This document shows positions 36,250 to 45,008 of a stretch of DNA of 64,000 nucleotides, one piece after another. The notes below the pieces were generated by a model. It worked only from the letters and a program-made list of their open reading frames with translations. It was not told the origin of the DNA and did not search any database. Every line of letters begins with the position of its first letter. The stretch's first letter is position 1. Source of the DNA: Anaerolineae bacterium (GTDB taxonomy: Bacteria > Chloroflexota > Anaerolineae > Aggregatilineales > UBA2796). Position numbers and translations under genes: made by a program. The stretch spans positions 434,001-498,000 of the forward strand of contig JAHBVJ010000001.1 in assembly GCA_019637615.1 (NCBI GenBank). The letters are read 5' to 3'.

Positions 36250-37056
36250 TTACGCCTGACGCTTGGGGCCGACAGTGCCGCCTGCGTTGACCGCCAGATT
36301 GCCGCCATCCATCGGGATCAGCGCACCTGTGATCCACGAAGATGCATCGGACGCGAGGAAGATCGCCAAGCCCTTGATGTCGTCCGGCGTGCCCAAACGT
36401 CCAGTGGGGATACCGCGTAAAAACATGGCCTCCAGATTGGGATCGGTCTTCATGCGTTCCTCTAGGCCGGGGTTGAGCACTTGCGCGGGCAAAATGGCAT
36501 TCACGCGCACGCCGCGCCCGCTCCATTCGGTGCTCAGTTCGCGTGTCATCTGCGCCACGCCGCCCATGCCGACGCTGTAGGCGAAGTTACCCCGTCCTAG
36601 CGCCGTGATGCTCGCCAACGACCCGATGTTGATGATGCTTCCTTTGCCCGCTGCCAACATGCGCTTGCCTGCTTCTTGACAGCAAGTGAAGCGCGCGACC
36701 AGCAGCCCGTGAATGATCCCTGCGAAGGTTTCGATAGGCATTTCTTCCGGCTTGCCGAGTGAGGCAGGGCCAGCGACATTCCCCAATACGTCGATCTTCC
36801 CGTACTCTTGATCGAGCTTGGCGAACATCGCGCGGATCTGATCGATCTTGGTGATGTCACATGGCACGGCGACAGCACGTCTGCCAAGTGAGCGGATGTG
36901 TTCGGCGGTGGCTTCCACGCCCTGTGCATTGATGTCAGCGACCATCAGGTCGGCTCCGGCTTCGGCAAACGCGATTGCCATCGCCCGTCCCATACCCTGA
37001 GCAGCGCCCGACACCAACGCTACCCGCCCCGTCATATCGAAAAGTGGATGCGTCAC
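36250..37056 (-). CDS. Short-chain dehydrogenase/reductase with Met in place of catalytic Lys
   Basis: 268-residue classical SDR (GTG start, GGAAGG upstream). The cofactor motif is SGAAQGMGRAMAIAFAEAG near residue 16, with NVAGPAS in the NAG position and the catalytic Ser in INIGSLAS. The active-site motif reads YSVGMGG, whereas the family has YxxxK, so the catalytic Lys is replaced by Met (codon ATG). Otherwise intact, including AILPAQVLNPG and the C-terminal GGNLAVNAGG. It may have altered catalysis or a substituted proton relay. Located between the ABC permease genes and the HpaI aldolase, implying a sugar or sugar-acid substrate. Confidence 0.9.
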   Translation of the reverse strand: MTHPLFDMTGRVALVSGAAQGMGRAMAIAFAEAGADLMVADINAQGVEATAEHIRSLGRRAVAVPCDITKIDQIRAMFAKLDQEYGKIDVLGNVAGPASLGKPEEMPIETFAGIIHGLLVARFTCCQEAGKRMLAAGKGSIINIGSLASITALGRGNFAYSVGMGGVAQMTRELSTEWSGRGVRVNAILPAQVLNPGLEERMKTDPNLEAMFLRGIPTGRLGTPDDIKGLAIFLASDASSWITGALIPMDGGNLAVNAGGTVGPKRQA

Positions 37057-37084
37057 GATATAGTTACCTTCCTACAAAAATATC

Positions 37085-37116
37085 AAAAAAGGGGCATCAG
37101 AGTGCCCCCATTTTTT
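37085..37116 (-). terminator. Intrinsic terminator after the ABC permease operon
   Basis: On the minus strand GGGGCA-CTCTGA-TGCCCC is followed by TTTTTT and preceded by AAAAAA. Strong intrinsic terminator just after the permease stop, also usable in the other direction. The SDR and aldolase genes are therefore partly insulated from the transporter operon. Confidence 0.8.
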
Positions 37117-38008
37117 ATCCCTTGATAGCGCCCGCGCTCAAGCCCGCGACCACGTAGCGCTGCACGGCAACATAGAATATCACTGGGAAGATCGAGAAGA
37201 ACAATGCGGCGGCTAACACGCGGTCAATCGGCGTGTCGATCATCGAGCGTAGTGAGGCCAACCCGACGGAGGCTGGTGTCAACCCTTTCTCGGTGATCAA
37301 ACTTGCCGCGAACAAGTACTCATTCCACGCATAGAAGAAGGCCACCACCCCTACGGCGACCATCCCCGGCGTGGTCAGCGGCAGGATGATGCGCCACAAT
37401 ACTCCCAATGGTGTGCAGCCATCTACTAAGGCCGCATCGCCAATTTCAGGTGGGATCGTGTCGAACATATTCTTCAAAATCCACACGCCGAGCGGTAGTA
37501 CGAACGCCGTATCGACCAGTGCGAGGTTCGGCAGACTCTCTTTCATATTGAATCGCTGATACATCGCGTAGATCGGGATGACCAGCAGCACCTCTGGCAG
37601 CATTTGCGTCATCAGAAGGAAGAATCCGAAGATCCCCTGTCCGCGCCAATGCTGTAAGGTTGATAGTGCGTATGCCCCTAGCACCGACAATATCATCGTC
37701 AATCCGGTAGTCAGCGCCGCGAGGAAAATCGTATTGAGTAGCCAACTGCCCACCGGAAAGTTATCAAACAGTTTGGCAAACGGGGCGAAGTTGATCTCTT
37801 GCGGGATCAACGGCGGCGGATATTGCAGGCTGTATTGTACGGGTTGGATCGCGCTGACGATCATCCAATAAATGGGAAAAACCGTGACAAAACAGAACAC
37901 CGCCAGAAATACATAGAGTAGGCCGCGCCGCACTTGATGCATTCGTCGGCGTCGGCGTGACTCAGCGGCTACCTGTTCGCTCATGTGGTATATGGACGTT
38001 GTATTCAC
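37115..38008 (-). CDS. Carbohydrate ABC transporter permease (MalG-type)
   Basis: 297-residue inner-membrane permease with six hydrophobic segments. The EAA-type loop that contacts the ATPase is PEIGDAALVDGCTPLGVLWR, followed by ILPLTTPGM. N-terminal IYWMIVSAIQPVQYSLQYPP and C-terminal AAALFFSIFPVIFYVAVQRY are typical of the MalG half of CUT1 importers. No ATPase gene is nearby, so a shared MsmK-type ATPase is likely. 21 bases separate it from the other permease. Confidence 0.93.
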   Translation of the reverse strand: MNTTSIYHMSEQVAAESRRRRRMHQVRRGLLYVFLAVFCFVTVFPIYWMIVSAIQPVQYSLQYPPPLIPQEINFAPFAKLFDNFPVGSWLLNTIFLAALTTGLTMILSVLGAYALSTLQHWRGQGIFGFFLLMTQMLPEVLLVIPIYAMYQRFNMKESLPNLALVDTAFVLPLGVWILKNMFDTIPPEIGDAALVDGCTPLGVLWRIILPLTTPGMVAVGVVAFFYAWNEYLFAASLITEKGLTPASVGLASLRSMIDTPIDRVLAAALFFSIFPVIFYVAVQRYVVAGLSAGAIKG

Positions 38009-38029
38009 AGCATTACCTCTACACTTCCG

Positions 38030-38953
38030 CTACGACTTATCACCAGCACGCCGACTCTGCATGATGGAAAATATCACGGTAATCACGAACACGACGATGA
38101 AGCCCGCTGTGCCGAGCGTTGCGCCGTAGGAAAAGTCGAAGAATCGAAACGCCGTGTTATACACGCGGATCACCAGTGTTTCCGTCGCACCACCGGGGCC
38201 ACCTCCCGTCGTCAACCAGATCAGCACGAGTTGGCGGAAAGCGAAGATACACGCCAACACCCCCAGCAGGGTGAGCGTCGGCGCGATGCTGGGAAGCGTG
38301 ATGAAGCGGAATGATTGCACCGAGTTCGCGCCGTCCACTTTAGCCGCTTCATACAGTTCGGCGGGGATGGTTTGCATCGCCGCCAGTAGCACAAGGCTGT
38401 AGAACGGGAAGGCTTTCCATACGGAGATCATCACAACCGAAGGCATCGCCCAATTGACGTCAAGGAACCAACGCGGGTTCTGTTCCACTCCCGGCAGTAA
38501 ATGCGCCGCAATATTGATCACGCCGAAAGAAGGATTTAGCAGCCATAAGAACACCAACACGGTGGGCACTTCAGGAAACGCCCACGGTAGCGTGATTGCC
38601 GTTCGCACAATCGAGCGTCCGCGCCCCGCTTCATTCAGCAGCAGCGCCGAGATCAGCCCGATGATCAGCGACAGCGTAACCACCAGCACCATGTAAGTGA
38701 GCGTGGTGCGCATGGACTTCCAGAAATTGGGGTCGTTCAACATGCGCGTATAATTGGCGGAACCCACCCATTTGACCGCGCCCGCTCCAATCACGTCGTT
38801 GGTAAAACTAGAGAGGATTTCCTGCACAATCGGCAGCAGAATAAAAAGGCCTTCATAAATCAAAATCGGCAGCGCCAGCATATATGGCAGCAGGTTGCGC
38901 CGCCGTTGCTGCCTCGTCACAATGGCAGCGCGGACGCCCGCTTGAACAGCCAT
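38030..38953 (-). CDS. Carbohydrate ABC transporter permease (MalF-type)
   Basis: 307-residue permease with six hydrophobic segments. It starts LPYMLALPILIYEGLFILLP and has the EAA loop AELYEAAKVDGANSVQSFRF, followed by ITLPSIAPTL. The start at 38953 (MAVQAGVRAAIV) was chosen over an ATG 26 codons upstream, which lacks support and would lie near the attenuator hairpin. It pairs with the MalG-type gene to form the channel. Confidence 0.92.
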   Translation of the reverse strand: MAVQAGVRAAIVTRQQRRRNLLPYMLALPILIYEGLFILLPIVQEILSSFTNDVIGAGAVKWVGSANYTRMLNDPNFWKSMRTTLTYMVLVVTLSLIIGLISALLLNEAGRGRSIVRTAITLPWAFPEVPTVLVFLWLLNPSFGVINIAAHLLPGVEQNPRWFLDVNWAMPSVVMISVWKAFPFYSLVLLAAMQTIPAELYEAAKVDGANSVQSFRFITLPSIAPTLTLLGVLACIFAFRQLVLIWLTTGGGPGGATETLVIRVYNTAFRFFDFSYGATLGTAGFIVVFVITVIFSIMQSRRAGDKS

Positions 38954-39089
38954 ACCAAATTTCTCCGTACTCTCAAGAGATAAGTAAAACTGGCTCCTGT
39001 ACCGGGAGGTAACAGCGCAGAAGCCAGTCACACCAAAACACGAACGTGCCCGGATAAGCAGTGATGCTCAGGTTTGGATAGTCATAGGT

Positions 39090-39115
39090 AAGCCCGACGC
39101 TGGAGCATCGGGCTT
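39090..39115 (-). terminator. Hairpin between binding-protein and permease genes (likely attenuator)
   Basis: AAGCCCGA/TCGGGCTT perfect 8-bp stem, 10-base loop, in the 187-base gap after the binding-protein gene. Such hairpins commonly keep binding-protein mRNA more abundant than permease mRNA. Confidence 0.55.
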
Positions 39116-39140
39116 GAATAGCCATCCAAAATCGGGCGAA

Positions 39141-40496
39141 TTACGACGCAAACACGCGCTGACCGAGCGCTTCGAGTTCAGTTTGTGCGTTTGCCATTGC
39201 ATCTTCAATCGGGACGCCGCTGGTGAGCGCGGGCAGGAAGTTATCCATCAACGTCTGACCAAATTCTTGGTTGTAGAAGATGAACTCGCCCATCACATCG
39301 GGCGGCGTGATCGGCACCCCGGCCTGATAGCCTTCAGACCATGTCAGGCTGTCCAGATATTCCTTGCGGATGCCGTCTGGGAAGGCGGGCACCACGTCAA
39401 GGCTGCGTTCCAGCAGCTCGCGGTAATTGTCGGTTTGGTACAGCCATTCCACGAATGCCTTGGAAGCGGCTTTGCGCTCGTCCGCCGCGTTGATGTTGAC
39501 GCACAGCGGGTGAATGCGCGTGATGACCTTTTTGCTAGGCCACGGCGGGATCGCGCTGCGGAGATTCGGATACACATCGGGGCCGTCCGTCTTCCACACG
39601 TTGACCGCAGCCGAGACGATCAATTCCTGCGCGATGCGGCTGGAACCGTACATCTTGTTGGCAGTCGCGTCGTTAGTGCCTTGGGGCATAGCCTCATCGA
39701 ACATAGTCTTGAACAACTTCAAGCCATTGATGACGGGTTCCGTATTGACCGTCGGCATCTTGTCTTTTGCCCACACGCCGTCGAACAGTACCGCCCACTG
39801 CTGGAGCGTGAACCATGTGCTTTCCGGCTCGGAGGAAATGTGCGGCGAGAACAATCCGAATTGATCGGGGCGCTTGGTCAGCTTCTTGGAGACTTCAATC
39901 CACTCATCAATGGACGTGGGCGCGCTGACCTTGGCATCCTCGAACATTTTGGCGTTGTACAGCAGACCGAATTTGACGGTCACGATGTCCAACCCCATGA
40001 CCTTGCCGTCTTTGCGGATAAAGTCATGTGCTTTGCTCAAGGTATCGGTCAAGCCGAGCTTATCCACGATGTCTTGCAGCGGCTCAAGCTGGTCGGCACG
40101 CATTAAACGCAGCACGAGGTCTGGCGTAGTCGTGAACAAATCACCATCGATCTGACCGCTTTTTACCTGCAATAACACTTGATTCGTGTACTGGTCAAAA
40201 GGCCATCCGCCCTCTTCGATAGTGATGTCCTTCTGCGCCTCGTGGAACTTCTTGATCATCGCCCGCCATGCATCCGCACGACCGGGTTCCTGCCAGAACC
40301 ACGTTAGCATCTTCAGGTTCATCGTCTGTTGACGGCTGAAGTAGGGGACGTAGATTTTGTTATCGGCCAGCGCTGCTTTCGCGCCGAGTGTCGAGGCCAC
40401 CCCGAAGGCTGCCGCACCTGTGCCCATCTTGAGGAAATCACGACGCGTGATTACGCGCTTGATGCGCTTTTCATTGTGCGATTTGAAATCAGACAT
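39141..40496 (-). CDS. Extracellular solute-binding protein of the sugar ABC importer (Tat signal)
   Basis: 451-residue family-1 (CUT1) binding protein. The N-terminus carries a twin-arginine signal, ITRRDFLKMGTGAAAFGVAS, with cleavage near AALADN. Binding-protein features include MIKKFHEAQKDITIEEGGWP, YEPLQD-like LEPLQDIVDKL and WLYQTDNYRELLERS. Tat export means it is folded before export. First gene of the transporter operon, with a leader of about 270 bases from the divergent promoter. The ligand is unknown; neighbours suggest a sugar or sugar acid. Confidence 0.92.
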   Translation of the reverse strand: MSDFKSHNEKRIKRVITRRDFLKMGTGAAAFGVASTLGAKAALADNKIYVPYFSRQQTMNLKMLTWFWQEPGRADAWRAMIKKFHEAQKDITIEEGGWPFDQYTNQVLLQVKSGQIDGDLFTTTPDLVLRLMRADQLEPLQDIVDKLGLTDTLSKAHDFIRKDGKVMGLDIVTVKFGLLYNAKMFEDAKVSAPTSIDEWIEVSKKLTKRPDQFGLFSPHISSEPESTWFTLQQWAVLFDGVWAKDKMPTVNTEPVINGLKLFKTMFDEAMPQGTNDATANKMYGSSRIAQELIVSAAVNVWKTDGPDVYPNLRSAIPPWPSKKVITRIHPLCVNINAADERKAASKAFVEWLYQTDNYRELLERSLDVVPAFPDGIRKEYLDSLTWSEGYQAGVPITPPDVMGEFIFYNQEFGQTLMDNFLPALTSGVPIEDAMANAQTELEALGQRVFAS

Positions 40497-40754
40497 AATT
40501 AATGCTCTCCATGAAACTGCAAGTATTTTTCCCCGTCATGCGCGTAAGTTCAGTGCCTATTGGTTCCCTCATCTTCCTCCTTTGAAGGCTGCAAAGCGCG
40601 TATTGATGCGCAGCGAAAAGGTTAGCTGCAAGCTGCCACACACGATGCATCGACGTACCTACGGCGGGTGGGCGGCAAGATAATGTTGTTTTCGCTGGCA
40701 TCAATACGCAGGGATAATCCGATACAGTTTGACCAAAACAACAACCCCGCTTCT

Positions 40755-40866
40755 GGTAAACTGTTAACAATATGTACTATAAGTCGAATTCGCAACCTTG
40801 TCAATCTGCCAACTTGACAGGAAATTCGATCTACGTAAAATCTGATTACAAAAAACTGTTGACAAT
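40755..40866. promoter_or_regulatory. Divergent promoter/operator region of the sugar locus
   Basis: The minus-strand promoter is TTGACA (40804-40799), 17 bases, TATAGT (40781-40776). The plus-strand promoter is TTGACA (40814-40819), 16 bases, TAAAAT (40836-40841). The two -35 boxes are back to back, 9 bases apart. A 14-base site AAACTGTTRACAAT with an inner TGTTRACA near-palindrome occurs at 40758-40771 and 40853-40866. Each copy lies just downstream of one -10, where a repressor would block initiation. The copies are 95 bases apart, about nine helical turns. The regulator gene is not in the window. Confidence 0.65.
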
Positions 40867-40901
40867 TACCCCAGTTTTTAAAATGCTTAAGGATTTTATG
40901 A

Positions 40902-42080
40902 ATGGTAACCACGTCAAACGAAGAGTTGGCGCGTGCGCGGTTCTCGACACGCTCGCACGGTTGTGATGCGGTCTTATTGTCATCCATCGCCAATGTCACT
41001 TACGTCAGCGGCTTTGAGGTGCCCTTCCCATTAGGTGCCAGTGCCGAAATGGCTTATGGGCCAACCTTGGCTTTGTTCAGTACGCGGGATAGCGGTAGTA
41101 GTGGTAGCTGGCTGATCGCCTCCCGACCAAACGCTGCGGCAGCGCAGCAAGCCTCACGCCTAGATCAGGTCTTGGTAGCCGAAGCCTTCGATGCAAGTGT
41201 TGACATCGACTCGCAAGCTGCCTTTGTAGATACGCTCCGTGCCGCGTTACAAGCGGCAGGGTTAAGCGGAATTCAAGCGACACTCGGCGTCGAAATACGC
41301 TACCTACCGTTCGTGGCGGCCTCGCTGCTGGCGAAAGAATTCCCCAAACTCACGCTCGTGGATGTTGGCGCAGCGCTCCAAGACGCGCGCTTGATCAAAA
41401 CCGAACGCGAGATCGGGCTGGTGCGGCGTGCCTCTGCCATCGGTGACATCGGTCATCAGGCGCTGGCGGAACTTTGCCATACTTCCGGAAGCAGCGAATT
41501 TGCCATGTGGGCAGAGCTGACTTCGCGCATGTATCGCGCTGTTGGGCACGAAATCCCGATCGTGGGCGAGCTGGTGACTGGCCCGCGCACTTGCGTGGTG
41601 GAATATCCGGCTGGCCCGCGCGAGCGCATTACACTGGCGGGCGACGGCGCGCTGATGGACATCAGCCAGCGCATCGATGGCTACTGGTCGGATTGCACCA
41701 ATACCCACGTCATTGCAGCACAAGCCACTGATCATCAAAAGAAATATGCCAAGGCATCTCAGGCAGCCTGTGAAGCTGCGATGGACACACTCCGCGTCGG
41801 CAAATTGGCCTCGGACGCTTCCAAAGCTGCCGAAGCCGCCTTTGCCAAGTTTGGGTTGCCGATGGCGCATTATACCGGTCATCAATTGGGCGTGACGGTC
41901 AACGAACTGCCGCGCCTTGTCCACCACGACCATACGCCGATCAAGGCAGGTATGGTATTCGCTGTCGAACCCGGTGCATACGAAGGCGCAGGCGGCACCT
42001 TCGGCGCACGTTCGGAAAAAATCGTACTCGTTACCGAGTCTGGACCAGAAATACTTTCAAAATTTGAGTGGGGCATTTAG
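40902..42080 (+). CDS. M24 family peptidase (Xaa-Pro dipeptidase-like)
   Basis: 392-residue pita-bread-fold hydrolase. An N-terminal creatinase-type domain (about 1-150) precedes the catalytic domain with the dimetal ligands: Asp in LMDISQRIDGYWSDCTNTH (two Asp), His in HYTGHQLGV, Glu in FAVEPGAYEG and Glu in FGARSEKIVLV. Many M24 proteins next to sugar or hydroxyacid genes are not true prolidases, so the substrate is open. AAGGA lies eight bases before the ATG. First gene of the plus-strand arm; the next gene follows after 8 bases. Confidence 0.9.
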   Translation: MVTTSNEELARARFSTRSHGCDAVLLSSIANVTYVSGFEVPFPLGASAEMAYGPTLALFSTRDSGSSGSWLIASRPNAAAAQQASRLDQVLVAEAFDASVDIDSQAAFVDTLRAALQAAGLSGIQATLGVEIRYLPFVAASLLAKEFPKLTLVDVGAALQDARLIKTEREIGLVRRASAIGDIGHQALAELCHTSGSSEFAMWAELTSRMYRAVGHEIPIVGELVTGPRTCVVEYPAGPRERITLAGDGALMDISQRIDGYWSDCTNTHVIAAQATDHQKKYAKASQAACEAAMDTLRVGKLASDASKAAEAAFAKFGLPMAHYTGHQLGVTVNELPRLVHHDHTPIKAGMVFAVEPGAYEGAGGTFGARSEKIVLVTESGPEILSKFEWGI

Positions 42081-42088
42081 GGGGAAGC

Positions 42089-43081
42089 ATGACGCAATAT
42101 AAAGTCGTTATTACCGATTTCGGGATGCCCGATAACGACATTGAACAAGAAGAACTTACCAATTCTGGCTTGCCGATTGAGCTGGTACGGCTAAACGCCA
42201 AGACACCGCAAGAACTGATCCCGCACGTTGCGGACGCGGATGGCTTGATCGTGCAGTGGACGCAGATCAACAGCGAGGTGATTGATAGCCTGTCCAAGTG
42301 TAAGGTAATCTCGCGTTACGGCATCGGCGTCGATATGGTCGATCTCGTCGCGGCGGGCAAACATGGCATCATGGTCTGTAATTCGCCGGATTACTGCATC
42401 GAGGAAGTCAGCACGCACACTATCTCATTCCTGTTGATGCTAAATCGGCATATCTTGGTGCAGCATCAGTTCGTGCGGGATCGCAAATGGGGCACGGGGC
42501 CAGCGCCCGGTGGTGCGCCCGTGCGGCTTTCTACGCAAACACTCGGCGTTGTTGGTTTGGGCAACATCGGACGTGCCGTCGCGGAACGTGCCAAGTGCCT
42601 CGGCTTGACGGTCGTCGGCTTCGATCCGTACCTCAAGGCTGATCAATTCGCCGCGCTAGGCATCACCTCGCTTAGTTTAGATGATCTCCTCGCACAATCG
42701 GATTACGTGGCGCTGCACTGCCCGCTGACCGACGAAACCCGCAATCTGATCAGCACGGCGCAGTTTGCCAAGATGAAGCCAAGCGCCTACCTGATTAATA
42801 TGGCACGCGGCCCGATTGTTGATCAGGCAGCTTTGTATATCGCGCTTACCAACGGCACCATCGCGGGCGCGGCACTCGATGTGTTAAGCAAAGAACCGCC
42901 AGAGCCAACCGATCTGTTGTTGCAGTTGGAAAATGTGCTGTTCACGCCGCACACATCTAGTTGGTCGGGCGAATCGAGCATCCAACTCCGGCGCAGCACT
43001 GCCCGTAACGTGATCGATGTACTGCAAGGCAAGCCGCCGCGTTCGGTGGTGAACAAACAGTACCTCAATAACGGTCGCTAA
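42089..43081 (+). CDS. D-isomer-specific 2-hydroxyacid dehydrogenase (CtBP/SerA-like)
   Basis: 330-residue NAD-dependent dehydrogenase. The Rossmann motif is GVVGLGNIGRAVAERAKCLG. The catalytic residues are Arg in SRYGIGVDMVD, Glu in DVLSKEPPEP and His in FTPHTSSWS; NMARGPIVDQAAL is also typical. Length and motifs fit the C-terminal-binding-protein/phosphoglycerate-dehydrogenase group without the ACT domain of full SerA, so serine synthesis is unlikely. The ATG at 42089 has TAGGGGGAAG upstream. Context points to oxidation or reduction of a sugar-derived hydroxy acid. Confidence 0.91.
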   Translation: MTQYKVVITDFGMPDNDIEQEELTNSGLPIELVRLNAKTPQELIPHVADADGLIVQWTQINSEVIDSLSKCKVISRYGIGVDMVDLVAAGKHGIMVCNSPDYCIEEVSTHTISFLLMLNRHILVQHQFVRDRKWGTGPAPGGAPVRLSTQTLGVVGLGNIGRAVAERAKCLGLTVVGFDPYLKADQFAALGITSLSLDDLLAQSDYVALHCPLTDETRNLISTAQFAKMKPSAYLINMARGPIVDQAALYIALTNGTIAGAALDVLSKEPPEPTDLLLQLENVLFTPHTSSWSGESSIQLRRSTARNVIDVLQGKPPRSVVNKQYLNNGR

Positions 43082-43117
43082 CACTTACTCAGCTTATTCG
43101 ACGCAGTTTCTCCTGTT

Positions 43118-43156
43118 CACAATGTGTCAAGGTCTAGCTCCCCTTGACACATTGTG
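43118..43156. terminator. Bidirectional terminator
   Basis: A perfect 15-bp stem (CACAATGTGTCAAGG with CCTTGACACATTGTG) and a 9-base loop between convergent genes ending at 43081 and 43161. Confidence 0.8.
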
Positions 43157-43160
43157 GGAG

Positions 43161-44018
43161 TCAGCGCACCCAAGCCGGAGCGAAACCTTCAGCCACCTTC
43201 ACGCGCTCCGAACCATCAGCATTCATCATATAGATCACGTTGGCATCTGGCAGCATCACGCCGAACAGCATGTAATTACCATCTGGCGACCATTTTAGAG
43301 ATAGTTCGCTTTCCAGTGTATTCGTCACCCTGATCATATCTGTGCCGTCCTCCCGCATCGTGTAAACATCGGGGCTGCCGTCAGGGTCAGAGACGAACGC
43401 GATCTGGCTGCCGTCCGGCGACCATGTTGGATATCCTGCGCTAGTTGCCAACTGGGTTTCAACGGAATCCGCGATATTAAGCAGGAAGATGCCCGATTGT
43501 TTCATATAGGCAATATAGTTCCCATCCGGCGACCATGCTGGCGCGATTCCCTCGGTGAGCGTAACACGATGCTTGCCGTCCGCATCCATGACGCTGACAA
43601 AGTAGCGCGACTCTTGGTTGGTCACGAACGCGATCCGGCTGCCATCCGGTGACCACACAGGCGAATAATAATCACCCGCTGGATCGTTGGTAAGGTTGAT
43701 CTGGTTGGTGCCATCGGCATCCATCACATAAATCTGATTGTGTCCGTTGCCATCGGAACTGTGGAGCGCGGCATCCGGCTGCTGGAACTGGAACACGATG
43801 TGATTACCATCTGGTGACCAGTCGGGGAAATAATTCAAGGCGTCATTCCGCGTCAGATTGGTGTAATCGGGTTTACCGACCTCCATTACGAAAATATCGG
43901 ACGTTTGCGCGTGATGACTGGTAAACGCGATTTTCAACCCGCGTTCTTGACTTGCCACTGAACTCGGTATCGCGAGGAACCCGAACAAAACGAGGATAGG
44001 TAAGCTGCGAATGTACAA
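43161..44018 (-). CDS. Secreted TolB-like beta-propeller protein
   Basis: 285 residues with a signal peptide (SLPILVLFGFLAIPSSVASQ). It has about six repeats of the PD40/TolB type, each with W(S/T)PDG(N/S)xI(A/V)F, for example FPDWSPDGNHIVFQF and APAWSPDGNYIAYM. This forms a six-bladed propeller. The repeats also carry VMDADGTNQINLT-like strands. No TolA/Pal or peptidase partner is nearby, so the role is unknown; probably protein or ligand binding outside the membrane. Confidence 0.88.
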   Translation of the reverse strand: MYIRSLPILVLFGFLAIPSSVASQERGLKIAFTSHHAQTSDIFVMEVGKPDYTNLTRNDALNYFPDWSPDGNHIVFQFQQPDAALHSSDGNGHNQIYVMDADGTNQINLTNDPAGDYYSPVWSPDGSRIAFVTNQESRYFVSVMDADGKHRVTLTEGIAPAWSPDGNYIAYMKQSGIFLLNIADSVETQLATSAGYPTWSPDGSQIAFVSDPDGSPDVYTMREDGTDMIRVTNTLESELSLKWSPDGNYMLFGVMLPDANVIYMMNADGSERVKVAEGFAPAWVR

Positions 44019-44072
44019 TTTTGCCCCCTGTCTTTATTGTTGTACACCGTGCGGCTGAAGATTCCTTAGCAA

Positions 44073-45008
44073 CTACGTGTACTGTTGCACGGCCTCGATC
44101 AGCTTGCCCACATACTCGCCGCCTGCTACCGATACCACTGCCAGATGACTCCACAAACGCCACAGTTCGCGCCGTTCCTCGAAGCCCGGATCAATCGGCA
44201 GTTCATCACGGTAGCCATCGAATACATCCTGCGGTACAGGTTGGAAATAATCGAGGATCGCTAAATCCATCTCAGGATGCCCATAATACGCCGCTGGATC
44301 GATGATCACGGTACCCGCCTCCGTGCTGATGAAGTTGTTTTGCTGTGCATCGCCATGAATCAGTGTTGGTTGGACAGTGGGGCCACATAAGTCTGGCAAG
44401 CGTGCAATCAGCATTTCGACCTGTCGGCGCACTTCCGCCGAAATATTGCCGGAGTCGCTTGCCAGCTTCAACATAGGCAGCAAACGCCGTTCTGCGTAGA
44501 AACGAGGCCAATCGTCCATCGGCGTATTGTCTTGATACAGCGGGCCAAAGTAACCATCCGATTCTAGGCCGAATCGCTGCCCCTTAATCTTATGCAGTTG
44601 CGCCAGCGTACGTCCGATGTCTCGCCAATGGTCGGCAGTACGCTCGACGGCTTGCACCGCTTCCAAAACCAAGAGGCTGCCATTCGCGACGGGAATCACG
44701 CTGATAGGCGCTGGAATCCGAACATCAGCGCGATCAGCGATCAGCCGCAATCGCGCGAGTTCGACCTCAAACTGATCTTGACCATCCGCCGCGTCACTGA
44801 ATTTCGCGAATACGGCAAAGTGCCCATCAGAGAGGATGGCGCAGGGATGACTGGCGTAATCGATCATGTCTCTGGCCTCTGTAACACGCCACGGCTTCCC
44901 CCGATAGGCGGATACCAGCCGTTCTACCGCCTGACGCAGCGGGGCGCGTGCTAACGGAACAGCCGCCAACCGATTTTGTGATTCAGGAGAAATACCTTGG
45001 GTGGACAT
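44073..45008 (-). CDS. Fructosamine-3-kinase-like / aminoglycoside phosphotransferase fold protein
   Basis: 311 residues. Protein-kinase-like fold with LIHGDAQQNNFIS (catalytic Asp) and VIIDPAAYYGHPEMDLAILDYF. The IDPAxYYGxxExDLA block is characteristic of the fructosamine kinase family, which phosphorylates glycated amines for deglycation. The N-lobe (GKPWRVTEARDMIDY..ILSDGHFAVFAKFS) is less typical. I chose the ATG at 45008 because AAGAGG lies six bases upstream; the ATG at 45014 overlaps that site. A single gene with no clear operon partner. Confidence 0.85.
   Translation of the reverse strand: MSTQGISPESQNRLAAVPLARAPLRQAVERLVSAYRGKPWRVTEARDMIDYASHPCAILSDGHFAVFAKFSDAADGQDQFEVELARLRLIADRADVRIPAPISVIPVANGSLLVLEAVQAVERTADHWRDIGRTLAQLHKIKGQRFGLESDGYFGPLYQDNTPMDDWPRFYAERRLLPMLKLASDSGNISAEVRRQVEMLIARLPDLCGPTVQPTLIHGDAQQNNFISTEAGTVIIDPAAYYGHPEMDLAILDYFQPVPQDVFDGYRDELPIDPGFEERRELWRLWSHLAVVSVAGGEYVGKLIEAVQQYT

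Noticed and set aside
40859..40884. Second plus-strand promoter TTGACA...TAAAAT
   Set aside because: The spacer is only 14 bases. The TTGACA is better explained as part of the repeated operator-like site.
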